NCBI GenBank assembly: GCA_023678885.1
Contig: CM042996.1
Coordinates: 6,444,602 to 6,508,601, forward strand
Source of the DNA: Pogostemon cablin
Lineage: Eukaryota > Streptophyta > Magnoliopsida > Lamiales > Lamiaceae
Length of the DNA stretch: 64,000 nucleotides
Direction of reading: 5' to 3'
Shown here: positions 35,777 through 47,258 of the stretch, piece by piece
How positions within the stretch are numbered: the stretch's first letter is position 1
Layout of the letters: every line of letters begins with the position of its first letter
Notes under the pieces: model-generated
The model's input: only the letters and a program-made list of their open reading frames with translations
What the model was told of the DNA's origin: nothing
Database searches by the model: none
Made by a program: the position numbers and the translations under genes

Positions 35777-37148
35777 CAAGCCCAGCTGGCGGTTCGTCTC
35801 TTTCTTATTGTTGTTCAGGTTAGTAAAATGCTCAATCATCAACCTAAACTGCTCCCTGTAATACTTTTCAGGACCGCCCCAATACTGATGTTGTGGCTGT
35901 GCTGGATATGGTGGTGGTGGCATCTCATGCTGCTGCGGAATATCCATCCCAGGATGGATAGGCTCCTCCTCATACATCTCAACATGCTCTTCCTCGTGCT
36001 CTCCGTGATTAGGCTGCTCCTGCTGCAGCTCTAACTGCCTTCGCTGCTCTTGATCTATAATCCGTTGCAGATCCTGATACATCCCTGCAGCATACAGTCA
36101 TAAATAAACCTTCAATCTCCTCTCCTTAAGCATGTTGTTGACATTGCTTCATGCGCCAAAGTTCTCATCAATCAATTGTCATCATTCTAGATCGTAGTCA
36201 AAGCCCTCGCATCATATGAAAACATGAAAGAAAAGGTTTAGAACCCCTCGTGTAAAGCCAGTCTCCATCTCAATGATAAACAAATCCAGCTTTAACGCAT
36301 TCACTCATGACTAGATCCGGATCCTCCGAGATGGGTGTAATGCCAGTGAAATCCATGTGGTACGACTCAACTACAGGAGTAAGCAATCCTCCAATATTCG
36401 CTCTCTGAAATGTAGAACTCCTGAATCTATAAAGCTGCTGAATAAAATACGAACCCACATTGAACTTCACTCCATTCAACATACACCAAAGAGCATACAA
36501 CTCTCCCCTAGACACGCAACTTCTCTCAGATCGGGCGAACAGTATGTTGCCCAAAACTCTATCCATATATCGAATAACGGGGTTCCGAATCAATGAAGCA
36601 CGAGCATCCTTCATCTTAAAATCCATGTCCTCTTCGAAAATAGACCTCCAAAAATCATTCAGCATAAAGTACTTGTTTTCGTGCCTAGAGATCCCCTTAC
36701 GAGTTTCAAATAACACATTGAAATCCTTAGGTGTCCATGTCTGTATCTCGCCTCCCAGCTAGAATGAACACTCGTAAGGAAGGGAACTAGAACCCTTTTT
36801 GATTGTGATTGAACACAAAACCTCCGCAGTCACATGAAAATACGTCGGCCTCTTCAACTCCGTGAAACAACGGATGCCCACTTGATCGAACATCCATATA
36901 ATATCATCATGGATATTCATTGTAATCATGGCCCCATCATCCTGGTACCTCGTTCGAGCAATCTTATTAGACATATTGCCCCATCGAACCTTTATCTCAT
37001 CCCAATTCTCCATTCGAATCTTGAAATCCCTTGGCAGCCTCTCTTTAACCGTCAATTTCTTAGTAACCTCTTCCTCAAGAGGATGCCTATCTTGTCTCTT
37101 CTTAGAACGAACTTCAATCTCCTTTCCTTTTCCTTTCGATCCGGCCAT
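35777..37148 (-). pseudogene. Extra ORF downstream of pol in gypsy element A (Athila-type ORF)
   Basis: Three open segments lie on the minus strand: 37148-36759 (basic start, MAGSKGKGKEIEVRSKK), 36716-36270 (MLNDFWRSIF, IRNPVIRYMDRVLGNILFAR, GELYALWCML, NVGSYFIQQL) and 36082-35777 (Gln/Pro-rich, coiled-coil-like). The middle segment resembles the domain in the extra ORF of plant Athila/Tat elements (the retrotransposon Orf1-type family). Its place after integrase and before the 3' LTR fits that lineage. Frameshifts separate the segments and solo LTR C splits the C-terminus. The molecular role of these ORFs is not established. Confidence 0.6.
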
Positions 37149-37399
37149 GGCTAATATGAACTAAGTACGAAAAATCCCCAAATTGGTTGAAAAACCCTTT
37201 GCAACTAGAATGCTCCAAATTAGTGAGAAATAGAGTGTAGGAAGGATGGAAAGTGGTTTAATCGGAGTAGAATCAAGTAAAATGAAATTTGGAAGAGAGG
37301 ATTCTTGGTTCAGAGAGGATTCGAGTGAGGGTGGTGTGAAGAATGTACGGAATGAGGTGAAAATTCAGACTTAATACACAATTTACCTGCGCAGTTTGA

Positions 37400-37660
37400 C
37401 CCGAACCAGGTGGTCAAACCACCTCGTCGTGGTCGAACCATGTTCTAGACAATTTTTGTATATAGTTCAACCTGAACCACTGGTCGAACCAGTTTGTCGT
37501 GGTCGAACCAGCCTGTAACAAACTTCCAAGTGGCTGGTTTGACCCGAACTCTTGGTCGAACCACAGTCCCGTTGGTCGAATTACCCTGTAATAAATTCTC
37601 TGATCTACGGTTTGACTCAAATCACTTGGTTCGACTTCCACTCTTGGTCAAACCGACTCC
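37400..37660 (-). repeat. Second GGTCGAACC array of element A, 5' of the extra ORF
   Basis: GGTCGAACC, GGTCAAACC and GGTTTGACC variants repeat about ten times between the end of integrase (38127) and the start of the extra ORF (37148). The motif is the one found in the LTR array of the same element. A TATTAAG sequence lies between it and the ORF. Confidence 0.75.
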
Positions 37661-38126
37661 CTGATCCTTCAAAATCAATTCTTCTTCATCCTCTGCAAAT
37701 TTCAAGCTAAAAAACGATTATTAGGTACCAAAACAGAGCAAAACTAAGCTAGAGAACCACTTTTAAGACTCTATAATTAATGTACATAAACTCCGCATGC
37801 GACTCAATAAATAAAACACCCTAAACATTAGGCAAATTGCAAAAAATCGACACATCAAAACTGGTTAAAGTTTTAATACGCCGCAAAAAATCAAATCCCC
37901 TAACAAACTTTACAAAGAAAAGATTATACTCTAGTGCTACGATGAGGTAAGTACATCACACCCCCAAACTTAGTAGAAACTATATTCGAAACTAAGTTTG
38001 CAAGAAAATGTAATTTTTGATAAGTAAGCACATCAAATATAAAAATTTCTTACTCACACTAATGAAATAAAGCAATAAAACATGAGGAAAAGCACCCAAC
38101 AGGCGCTATGATGTCTCCGTCTTTGT

Positions 38127-39366
38127 CTATGATCTCAAAACTCCCCCTCCGAAGACTCTATGGATAATGAACGGTCCCGTCCACTTCGATTTCAATTTTT
38201 CTGCAAAGAGTTTCAAACGAGAGTTAAAAAGTAATACCTCATCACCTTGGTTGAATTCCTTGTAAGTGAACTGGGAATCATGCCATTTCTTCATTCTTTC
38301 CTTGTAGATCACCGAATTCTTGTACATTTGATTTCTGAACTCGTCTAGATGATTGATTTGAGTCAACCTCAACTCCTTTTGATCCTTAAGACACAAGTTC
38401 AAACTTCTCAATGCCTAAAAAACTTTATGCTGAATCTCTACGGGTAAGTGGCACGGCTTCACATAGAAAATTTGATATGGGGACATGTCAAGCACAGTCT
38501 TGTACGCAGTTCGGAACCCCACAAAACATCATCGAGCTTCATAGCCCAATCATTCCTATTAGTTCCGACTACTTTCTCTAAGATTTGTTTCACTTGTCGG
38601 TTGGAGACTTCGGCTTGCCCATTAGCTTGAGGATGATAGGGTGTAGGGACCCTATTCTTAACACCATAATCCTTGAGCACTCTTTCGAGAAGCTTGTTGA
38701 CAAAGTGGAAACCTCCACACTTACAAGTGTTCTAGGGATATATTTCTTCAAGAAAGGCAACACAGTCTTTGAATCATTCATCCGAGTGGGAATGACTTCC
38801 ACCCATTTAGTAACATAATCAACCGCTAGAAGGATGTAGAGAAGTCTATTAGATAGGGAAAACAACCACATAAAATTGATCCCCCATACATCGAAGATCT
38901 CAACAACAATGTTCGGGTAAAGTGACATCTTATCTCTTTTACTTATGTTTCCCATCCTTTGACATCTATCGCATGTCGCTACATAGGATTCATAGTCTTT
39001 AAACAAAGTGGGCCAATAAAGAGCAGATTGAAGTACCTTAGCTACTATCTTTTGGGCTCCAAAATGCCCCCCGTTAGGTTGTGCATGGCAAAAATCAAGG
39101 ACACTCTCCATCTCTATCTCGAGCACACACATACGGACGATAGAATCTGTACAAATCTTGTATACAAAAGGATCATACCATATGAAAGTCTCAACATCCC
39201 TTATAAATTTCGCAAGTTGATATCTGTTGAGATCTCTTGAAATTTCTCCTACGGTAATGTAATTGACATAATCCGCATACCATGAATCCACTCCTTGAGC
39301 AGCAACTACACAAGCTCTTTCTGCTCCTTCAGCAAATACCGCCATTATCTTCTCATCAGGGAACAT
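38127..39366 (-). pseudogene. Ty3/gypsy integrase, catalytic residues lost (element A)
   Basis: Visible in order are the zinc-binding region (HAQPNGGHFGAQK, CDRCQRMGNIS), the core start where the usual GIDFMG reads GINFMW, VDYVTKWVEV, the degraded second-aspartate region near 38715, YHPQANGQAEVSNRQVK with the glutamate kept, and a C-terminal KSKWTGPF motif near 38170. The first catalytic aspartate reads as asparagine and the expected SDGGSHF region is altered, so it is inactive. Frames change near 38600-38700 and 38415. Confidence 0.85.
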
Positions 39367-39546
39367 CTCCTCTATGAATACAATGAATCATCACAATGCT
39401 CCATTGTCTCCAACCTTGATAGGTGATCTGCCAACACATTCTCCGTACCTTTCTTATCTCGGATCTTCATATCGAATTCTTATAGAAGAAGGATCCATCT
39501 AATGATCCTTGGATTTGCTTCATTTTTCTCCATTAAGTACCAGATA

Positions 39547-40520
39547 CTATCGAAACTTATTGAATGCATACACAACAGTTAGAAACTCCTTCTCAATGAC
39601 AGTGTAGTTCTTTTGTGCTGCATCAAAAGTCTTACTCCCATAGTAAATTGCGCAGAACTTCTTTTCTTTCAAATGCCCAAGCACCACTCCAAGTGCTTGA
39701 TCACTTGCATCACACATAAGTACAAACAATTGAGTTCATTCCGGTGTGATCAAGATAGGTGCATTAATAAAGGCCTCCTTCAAAACCAGAAAAGTTGTTA
39801 GACATTCTTCATCAAAAATAAAAGGAATATCCTTTTTAAGTAAGTAAGACAACGGTTTAGAGTATTTTGAAAAGTCTTTGATAAATCTTCTATAAAATCC
39901 AACGTGTCCAAGGAAGGATCGCACTCCCTTCTCATTAGTAGGTGGTGGAAGCATCTCAATCGCCAATACCTTTGCTCTATCCACCAGCAATCCTTTAGCT
40001 GAATATGATGCCCTAATACAATCCCATCTCTCACCATGAAGTGACACTTCTTCCAATTCAAAACCAGGTTAGCATCAAAATATCTCTTCAAAACAGTAGA
40101 TAAGTTAGTCAAACATATATCAAAGGAGGAACCAAAGACATAAAAATCATCTATAAACACCTCCATAATCTTTTCAATCAAGCCATCAAATATCGCCATC
40201 ATGCATCGTTGAAATGTAGCAGGCGTATTACATAGTCCAAAAGACATCTTTCTAAAGGTAAAAGTTCTATAAGGGCAAGTAAAAATAGTCTTTTCTTGGT
40301 TCTCAGATGCAATCATGATTTGATTATACCCTAAGTACCCATCCAAGAAATAATAAAAGTCATACCCTGCAAGACGATCAAGCATTTGATCCATGAAAGT
40401 AAGGGAAAAATGGTCTTTGCATGTATTTTCATTCAATTTCCTGTAGTCAGTACACACACGCCATCCCATAGGAATCCTAGTGTCTAGAGTCTCTCTATTT
40501 TCGGCTTTCACAATAGTCAT
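39547..40520 (-). pseudogene. Ty3/gypsy reverse transcriptase and RNase H (element A)
   Basis: Reverse transcriptase motifs: GWRVCTDYRKLNENTCKDHF, FLDGYLGYNQIMIA, TFTFRKMSFGLCNTPATFQ and the catalytic FIDDFYVFG (about 40150), then RSFLGHVGFYRRFIKDFSK. RNase H motifs follow: LMCDASDQALGVVLG and IEKEFLTVVYAFNKFR (39730-39547). A frame change near 40030 and a stop near 39730 interrupt the polyprotein. The order PR-RT-RH-INT and the sequence style (NEN-K-HF, DASD-A-G-VLG) fit the Athila/Tat lineage. Confidence 0.88.
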
Positions 40521-40708
40521 GCCCCCTTTTTAGCTACAACATACAGTGGACTCACATGGGGATTATCACTAATTGGATAAATAATTCCTGCATCTAGCCA
40601 TGTTAGGATTTGCTTCCTAATCACTTCTTGAATAGAGGGATTTACCCTCCACTGATCCTGATCCTGAATGCCACTCTTAGCCTCATCTAACAATCTTATT
40701 CTATGTAG

Positions 40709-41905
40709 TCAATATGATGGACTAATACCTTTCAAATCATCAAGAGACCAACCAATTGCAGACTTATACTTCCTAAGCACATTTAATAACTCATCGAGTT
40801 GATCATCAGTTAGAGAAGAAGATATAATTACCGGGTATGTTTTATTGTCACCTAGATAAGCATACTTCAAGTGCTCCTGTAGTGGTTTCAATTCCTCTTT
40901 CTTCTCTTCTTTTACTGTGCTTTCTCTATCTAAAGGTAAGTACTTCCTAGTCCACTTCACCTTTTCAAACTTGGTCCTTTGTGATTCATACCTGTCATCA
41001 CCCAAAGCAAGTAGATATTCAATAAATTCAATACATACCTCATTGGAGAGCTCATCTAGCTCTGTGGTGGGAAAAGTAAGAGACTCCGCTAAGCATGTCT
41101 CCAATGGATCCTTTGAAAGGATCAAAGACATATCTTCCTTTACGATCTCCTTCACCACATCAATGCTGTGACACTGCGTCTCCATTGACATCTTCATTGC
41201 TTTATCAAGGTTGAACAAAACCTTTTCTTTATCCATGCGCAACCTTAGCTCCCCTTTTTGAACATCACTCATAGCTCTAGTAGTGGCAAAGAATGGTCTC
41301 CCTAAGATGAGGTGAACATTATCCTTATCATCTTCCATCTCAAGCACAAAAAAATCCACAGGAAAGACTAGTTTCTCCACTTTTACGAGAATATCTTCAA
41401 TTACACCCTTTGCAAAAGTCATAGACCTATCTGCCAATTGTAGAGCAACAGTTGTGGGAGTTAACTCCCCCAAATCAAATCTTTGAAATATTGACAATGG
41501 CATCAAATTGATGCTTGCCCCAAGATCGCACAAGGCTCGTCGTGCCGACCCCTTTCTAATCTCACATAGAATAGTGAAGCTTCCCGGATCTTTTAACTTA
41601 GCTGGCAGCTTCCTCTGTATGATCGAGCTGCAGTTCTCAGACAAATTCACAGTTTCAATTCTGTTCAAGCTTCTCTTCTTCAAAAGTATGTCTTTTAGAA
41701 ATCGGGCATAGTATGTCATCTCCAAGAGTGCTTCAGAGAAATAAATGCTCAAGCTTATCTTGTTTATGATATCTGAAAATATCTTGAACTTTTCTTTCAA
41801 TCCCTTCTTTACTAACTTGAAAGGAAACGGAGGAGGTATCTTAGCCTTGGGAATACCCCATTCATCACGTTCAACCTTCTCCGCTTTATCCTTCTTGGCT
41901 CTCAA
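40709..41905 (-). pseudogene. Ty3/gypsy protease region of the polyprotein (element A)
   Basis: A 398-codon open stretch. The protease has the Athila/Tat signature ALCDLGASINLMPLSIF (the D-L-G-A form of the active site), then LQLADRSMTFAKGVIEDILV, FPVDFFVLEME and LILGRPFFATTRA. Upstream it starts with a lysine-rich linker and a KLVKKGLKEKFKIF-like gag-end segment. Downstream it approaches reverse transcriptase (KSAIGWSLDDLKGISPSY). It is the best preserved part of element A. Confidence 0.88.
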
Positions 41906-41950
41906 TCTCTTTGCTCTTTCCCATTTTTTCTCTGCTATAAGCTCAGTATT

Positions 41951-43549
41951 CTATTCTTTGGATGATACTGGAGTAGCATCAACATTAAGTAAAGCGTTCA
42001 AAGCGAAAAATAGTGCCGAACGGGGCTGTTCGACCATGGTTCGACCAAGGGTGCTGGTCGAACCAGGTGTGTAATGGTCGAACCGAGCTTCTGCGAGTAG
42101 TTTCTCTCCTGGACAGGCTGGTTTGACCACGGTTCGACCAACCATACTGGTCATGGTTGAACAGCTGGCTGGAGCTTTCGAAATCATTTTTAGTGTCATC
42201 GGTCCTTCATACTGAGTTCTAGATCTCAACGTGATGGCGTTGCACTGCTTCGGGTTTGCTATACTTTGAGATGGGAACTTACCCTTCTCAACGGTTTGCA
42301 TCAATTGGTTAATATTCCCGGCTATCTGCCCCATCAACAACGTCAAGTCCTTTATCTTCCTAGATATATCCTCATGATTTACATCAATTTTTGCCTCAAG
42401 CTTCGCCTCTAGGCGATCCACTCTTGCATTATTCCTTGACATGTACCTGTTCACCGTATCCTCAAAACTAGGTTTTCCTTCTTTAACCTTAGCACCCGGA
42501 TCAACACCAATAGGAGGTTGTACTGCTGTACTAGAATTACTCCATGAAAACTCTGGCCTCCTTGGTTGTTGATAATTATCATGGGGACCACGATTGTTGT
42601 AATTCCCTTGATAATTCTGGTTTTCTTAATTTGGAACCTCATTTCTTGAATACTTTGACCCATGGCATAGTTCGCCTCTACTAATTCCTCTTGGCTAGCT
42701 CCTTCATTAAAAACATCCTGTTGTATCATTGGTACTCGCTGTGTTATATCAGTAATCTGCTTTTGCTAGACTCAAGTAACTTGTTGATACTAGCCAAACT
42801 AGAGATGATCTCATCTTCTCTACTTGACTTAACCATCGTGTGCTCAACCTGCGCTACTTTCGAAGAACATACATCCTCAAAGAGCTTTCGGCCTCAACGG
42901 ATGACTTTGTAAGCAATACTCCATTCGATGAAGCATATAGCAAAACTCGAGAATCACAGTCCAATCCGTTATAGAAATACTAATTTATTGAGCTTTAGAT
43001 AGCCCATGTTATGGACACTTTCTAAGCATGTCCTTAAATTTGTCCCAAGCCTCACAAAACATCTCATTACCACTGATAGGAAATTTTATTAATTTCTTAT
43101 TTTATCTTAAACACCTTAGAAGGTGGCATGTATCGCTCCAAGAATTTCAATTTCAATTGCTCCCAAGTAGTGCATTCAGCAGTATCAAGAGTATCGTACC
43201 AATCTCTCTCCCTTTCAGTAAGCGAGAATTTAAACAAGATGATCCTCCTTGGAGCTTCATGAGTTCCTACACCCTTTTGTGTACTTGCATAACCAAGGAA
43301 CTTATTCAGATATTGCTGAGGATCTTCAAAGGTTCCCCCATAGAAGGAACTCCTTTCAATCATGCTGATCAGAGTAGGGTGAAGATCAAAATCAGATCCG
43401 GCACCTCTTGCTCCTAACAGCCCTGCATTGCCTCCTCCGTTATTCTTAAAGACTTCACGGATAGCAAGATTATCCGGATTCACTGTCATATTGACTGCTT
43501 CTGCTTCCAAATTGTCTCCGGTTGCAGCTGCAATCGTTTGCGAGTTCAC
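41951..43549 (-). pseudogene. Ty3/gypsy gag (element A), with motif array near its 3' end
   Basis: The first segment (43549-43097) shows the gypsy gag core: NPDNLAIREVFKNNGGG, MIERSSFYGGTFEDPQQYL and WYDTLDTAECTTWEQLKLKF-type motifs. A second segment is at 42729-42451 and a third at 42454-41951 (NAITLRSRTQYEG, a typical linker before protease). At 42000-42180 the coding frame is occupied by GGTCGAACC-type repeats, encoding STS-GRT repeats. Several frameshifts separate the parts. The start is uncertain; ATG-less sequence precedes 43549. Confidence 0.8.
42000..42180 (-). repeat. Third GGTCGAACC array of element A, inside gag coding sequence
   Basis: GGTTCGACC, GGTCGAACC and GGTTTGACC occur about seven times within the open frame between gag and protease, making this the third internal site of the LTR motif. 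Confidence 0.7.
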
Positions 43550-43774
43550 TCTTCAACTTCAACTCCTAAATTAAGAGTTGTAATTGGTTCTACATTCTTA
43601 TTCTTCTTCTTCTTCTCCCCTTTTTTCTTCCTTCACGATGCTCCAATCTCTGGATTATAAGGTTTCAAATCTCCTACCTTTGATCTAGTGAGCATACACC
43701 TAAGAAAAATAAGTGTTAGAAAATAAAGACAAGAATAATATAGTATTAATTAAACTAGAAATAATAAACTAATA

Positions 43775-43808
43775 ATTAATGTCGTCCCCGGAAACGACGC
43801 TAAGAATG
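43775..43808 (-). promoter_or_regulatory. Primer-binding site region of element A
   Basis: In element orientation the 5' LTR end is followed by CATTCTTAGCGTCGTTTCC and then GGGGACGAC. This is a decayed form of the GGCGCCGTTGCCGGGGA-type site typical of Athila/Tat elements. Confidence 0.6.
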
Positions 43809-45486
43809 TGATGAGCGTTTTCTCAACACACATTATTAATCCCCAAGTGTGAAGGATGCTATTGTAGCTTTGATAAGCGACTAAGTGATTATCGAACCCA
43901 AATGATGTATTATTATCAATTTAATTATATTCTAACTTATTAAGACTATTATGGCAAAATAGTTGTGTGCTTAAGTAACCAATAAATAAATAATTAAAAG
44001 AACAATTAAAATAAATAAACAGTTGAGATTGAACGAAAGTGAATAAGTGAGACGATAGGTAGTCCTTCGGGCCATCCAATTTTACTTATTAATTTCCATT
44101 CCGTGTATCAATGTCCGACTCAGCCTTGTGGAGTATGGACGCATCACTAAGTCATGCAAATCTACTCTATAGACACAAGTAAATAAGCGTGTGACACATG
44201 TGAATATTTTTGGAGCAAGAGATATAATTCACTCCCCTTTCTAGGTACTATCAATATTAATTATTTCTCGTGCACTAAGTACTCTAACCCGATATGACCT
44301 CCCTTTATATGTACTATGAAGTTATTCTCTTTGTCCTACTTATTAACCCGAATCATATTCAATTAAAAAGTATTTATATGAGATAATTCTAATGAGACTT
44401 CGGAGTCCCTTCACTTAGAATCATAACATGGAATCCTGCTCTGCTCAGCAGAGAACGCACTCAAACAATAATCAAGATATGTATTCAGACTCTACATAAC
44501 AATTAATGAAGCACAAAATAACTCTGAGTATGAATTAAAAATGTATGGTCTTATATAAAATAAACAGCAAGTAGTGTTGTAAGGAGTATACACACGGAAG
44601 TTCAATTAACTCATAAAACCTTCATAAACCCTAGAACTACTGAAGCGATTCTAACCCATGATTAATCGAAGAACAATCATGGTGGTTGGATAGATCTTAA
44701 CCATAGTCTTGAAAATTACAAGATAAATTAAGATGCGAAGTAAACCCTAGATGCGGGCGCCGTCGCGTCTCTCTCCTTCTTGAATCTTCATTTGGTTCTC
44801 ACCTGATTCGACAGACGAATCTCTCTCCATAGCTCCGTGGATGATGGTAGGGTTTCAGATGTTGTGTATAATGAAGGTGGTGGTGAACGGTTTCTTATCC
44901 CTGCATAGGGTCTTTCTTTTATACTTGTGAGCTCTCCTTATGGACCTATGATGGGCTTTTTGAGAGAAAACATGCACTGAAGGAGTAAAAATACGGATCC
45001 GGATGTTTCCACCACATCGGTTTGACCAAGGCCCCTGGTCGAATCAACCAAGGCCTGGTCGAACCGGCATGTAATTCGTTGGCAGTTTATGGTTCGACCC
45101 GAATGGCTGGTCGAACCATATGCATCGTGGTCGAATCACCAACTGCTTCTCTTTAGACATCTAGTTCGATCACGGTTCGACCATCATGCTTAGTCAAACC
45201 ACAGTGTCGTGGTCGAACCACACTTCTGCTACCTTCTTGCACCTAGTTCGACCAAGGGTGCTGGTTGAACCACTCCCCTGTTGGTCGAACCGGGTTCTTA
45301 CAACACCCTTTCTCTGGTTTCGATTACTTCTATCCCGTTTCCTTCGAAAATCCGCTCAAACGACCTCATACACACCTGATTTGTGACTTTCTACTACATA
45401 TCTCGATTTATCTTCACTTACGATCAAATCATACATCATTATCACAAGAATCAAGGCTTAAAACACGTGAATTTACACACTCATTA
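43809..45486 (-). repeat. 5' LTR of gypsy element A (1,678 bp)
   Basis: Direct-repeat partner of 30979-32640. The outer end reads CACTCATTA where the other copy has CACTCATCA. No matching target duplication is found between the outer flanks (ACTGT at left, GCCAT at right), so flanking DNA was deleted or rearranged after insertion. The motif array is at 45010-45300. Confidence 0.88.
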
Positions 45487-45534
45487 GCCATTTTATTAGT
45501 TCATCCCCACAAATTACCATAGGAGCCGCATTTT
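45487..45534 (-). mobile_element. Primer-binding-site remnant of gypsy element B
   Basis: In minus orientation the LTR-B end is followed by AAAATGCGGCTCCTATGG, later TGTGGGGATGAAC, resembling a decayed GGCGCCGTTGCCGGGGA-type primer site. Only 48 bases of internal sequence remain before element A begins. Confidence 0.45.
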
Positions 45535-46985
45535 TGATAGCATATATTTGCAACATAAATTTAAACACTCACTAATATGCAAAAGACACTATATTCCGCA
45601 AGAATACGGGACATATGTAGCAAAGCAGATAGGTAAGGTATCGAATCCACAAGAAATGAATGAAAATCTAATTAATTAAATACTTGTCTAAGAATAAGGA
45701 AAATATCAGGATTTTTGAGAATTAAATAAATAATAAAATAAAATAATAAATATGCAAGTAATGGACTGCAGAATATGAATTGGATGAAATTAAGAATAAT
45801 AAAAATAATTCTAGGTATTACACTTTCACTTGGTTCGTCATGTAGTGGGTGGAACTTCTTAATTCAATTCTAGCACAATTTCCTAAAGCAATTTAGAATT
45901 TATGTAATTAATTCTTTCGAATCTAATCACAAGTAGATCAACCAATGAATATAACATTAACATAAATATTACATCAATTAACTCCCAACAGATTTATCGG
46001 ATTGAATTCTCTCACACCTTTTGTCTCATAGTAACGATACAACTACTAGATATGTTATATGTGTGAAGTGATCAATATTAACCCTCAACTTTCGTTTCTT
46101 GGTTTAATAAACAGATATGAGTAATTGGTTATAAATCAATTAATCGTGTAGAGAAATCACACATATAAAAGAAATAAAGTGCTTGAATTAAATAAAGGGT
46201 TCACACACTAAAATAATCCAAAACCAAACTACTCGTGCAATCCTAGAATCTGGAAGTTTAAATAAAATAGATCTGAATTCAATATGAAATTAAATGAACT
46301 GATGAAACCCGGATGAAGGAATAAGTGTCGTCTCATTCATAGACTTTCGTCTTCGTGACTCAACGATGTTTTTCGAATGCAGATTGGCCCTTAATGAATA
46401 TAACAACTGATGTAAGACACGATGCCCCCTCTTTTCTGATTTAATTGGGTATTTATAGGAATAGATATCTCATGAAAGAATGGATTAATGGGTCTGAGCT
46501 TGGAGAGCAAGTTTGATGAAGAATGGAATTCACATATAAAAAGAACCCATGATCTGACCAAACCAATGCTTTGATTTGGTCTAACTATGTGATGATTTGC
46601 CCAAATCAAAGGGTGATTTGGTCTAATGATCGGCGTCAATTTTCATGGCCTTTTGACTCGGTCCAACGAAGTGGTGGTTTCCCCAAACGAGCTTCCATTC
46701 ATCCAAACGAGCCATCAACTTGGTCAAACACATGCAACTGGCCACGACAACACCTACTGCTTCATTTATTCATTATCTCCATGGCTTCCTATCTTCATCA
46801 ATCCTTCTTCTTCAATTAAAACCCTTCTTTTATTCTTCAATTAGGCCTAAAATCTGCAATAACTCCAAAATACCCGTGAAGTTCTAATATTTAACAATTA
46901 AGCATATAACTCCACAAAAAAATGAAATCATGCAATAATCAACTATGAAACGACCTATATAAACACGCAAAATCCGTGTTTATCA
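45535..46985 (-). mobile_element. LTR of a second gypsy element (B), 1,451 bp
   Basis: In minus orientation it starts TGATAAACACGGATTTTGCG and ends ATATATGCTATCA. TATAAATA lies at 46450-46457 and is preceded by a motif-rich stretch (46555-46735). It is followed by a primer-site remnant, so it is a 5' LTR whose element lost its interior. It separates element A from the right part of the hAT element. A target duplication cannot be shown because the other side is missing. Confidence 0.75.
46555..46735 (-). repeat. GATTTGGTC / GACCAAATC-type motif array in the U3 of LTR B
   Basis: GACCAAACC, TGATTTGGTC, CCCAAATCAAAG, CGGTCCAACG and CCCCAAACGAG variants recur in both orientations. The array sits 250-430 bp from the LTR start, about 100 bp upstream of TATAAATA. 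It is less regular than the arrays of A and C. Confidence 0.6.
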
Positions 46986-47258
46986 ATTTCTCACTCTCGT
47001 CTCTCGCATATCTGATGGGTGCTTGCTGGAGAATTCTAGGCACGACGTCGTATCAGTGGTGGGGCTCGTTGAGGCCGCCTCGGCCAACTATTATGCTCCG
47101 TACAATATTGATTCATAAAAAAAATAGGATGGGCGGGTCACGGGCCTGTAGTGTAGGACCCATGTGGGTCTCGGGGCGGGTTTGGAGCGGGCATTTTTAG
47201 AATGGGCCAGATCTGGGTAGTTAACTACCCGGCCCAACCTGGCCCATTGACATCCCTA
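46986..47258. mobile_element. Right part of the hAT-type element (terminus ATTGACATCCCTA)
   Basis: Ends GGCCCATTGACATCCCTA at 47258, the inverted partner of 30538. The subterminal region is GC-rich with GGGCGGG and GGCCC motifs as on the left side. The two parts enclose about 16 kb of retroelements. The original element was probably a non-autonomous one of about 0.7 kb. Confidence 0.7.
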
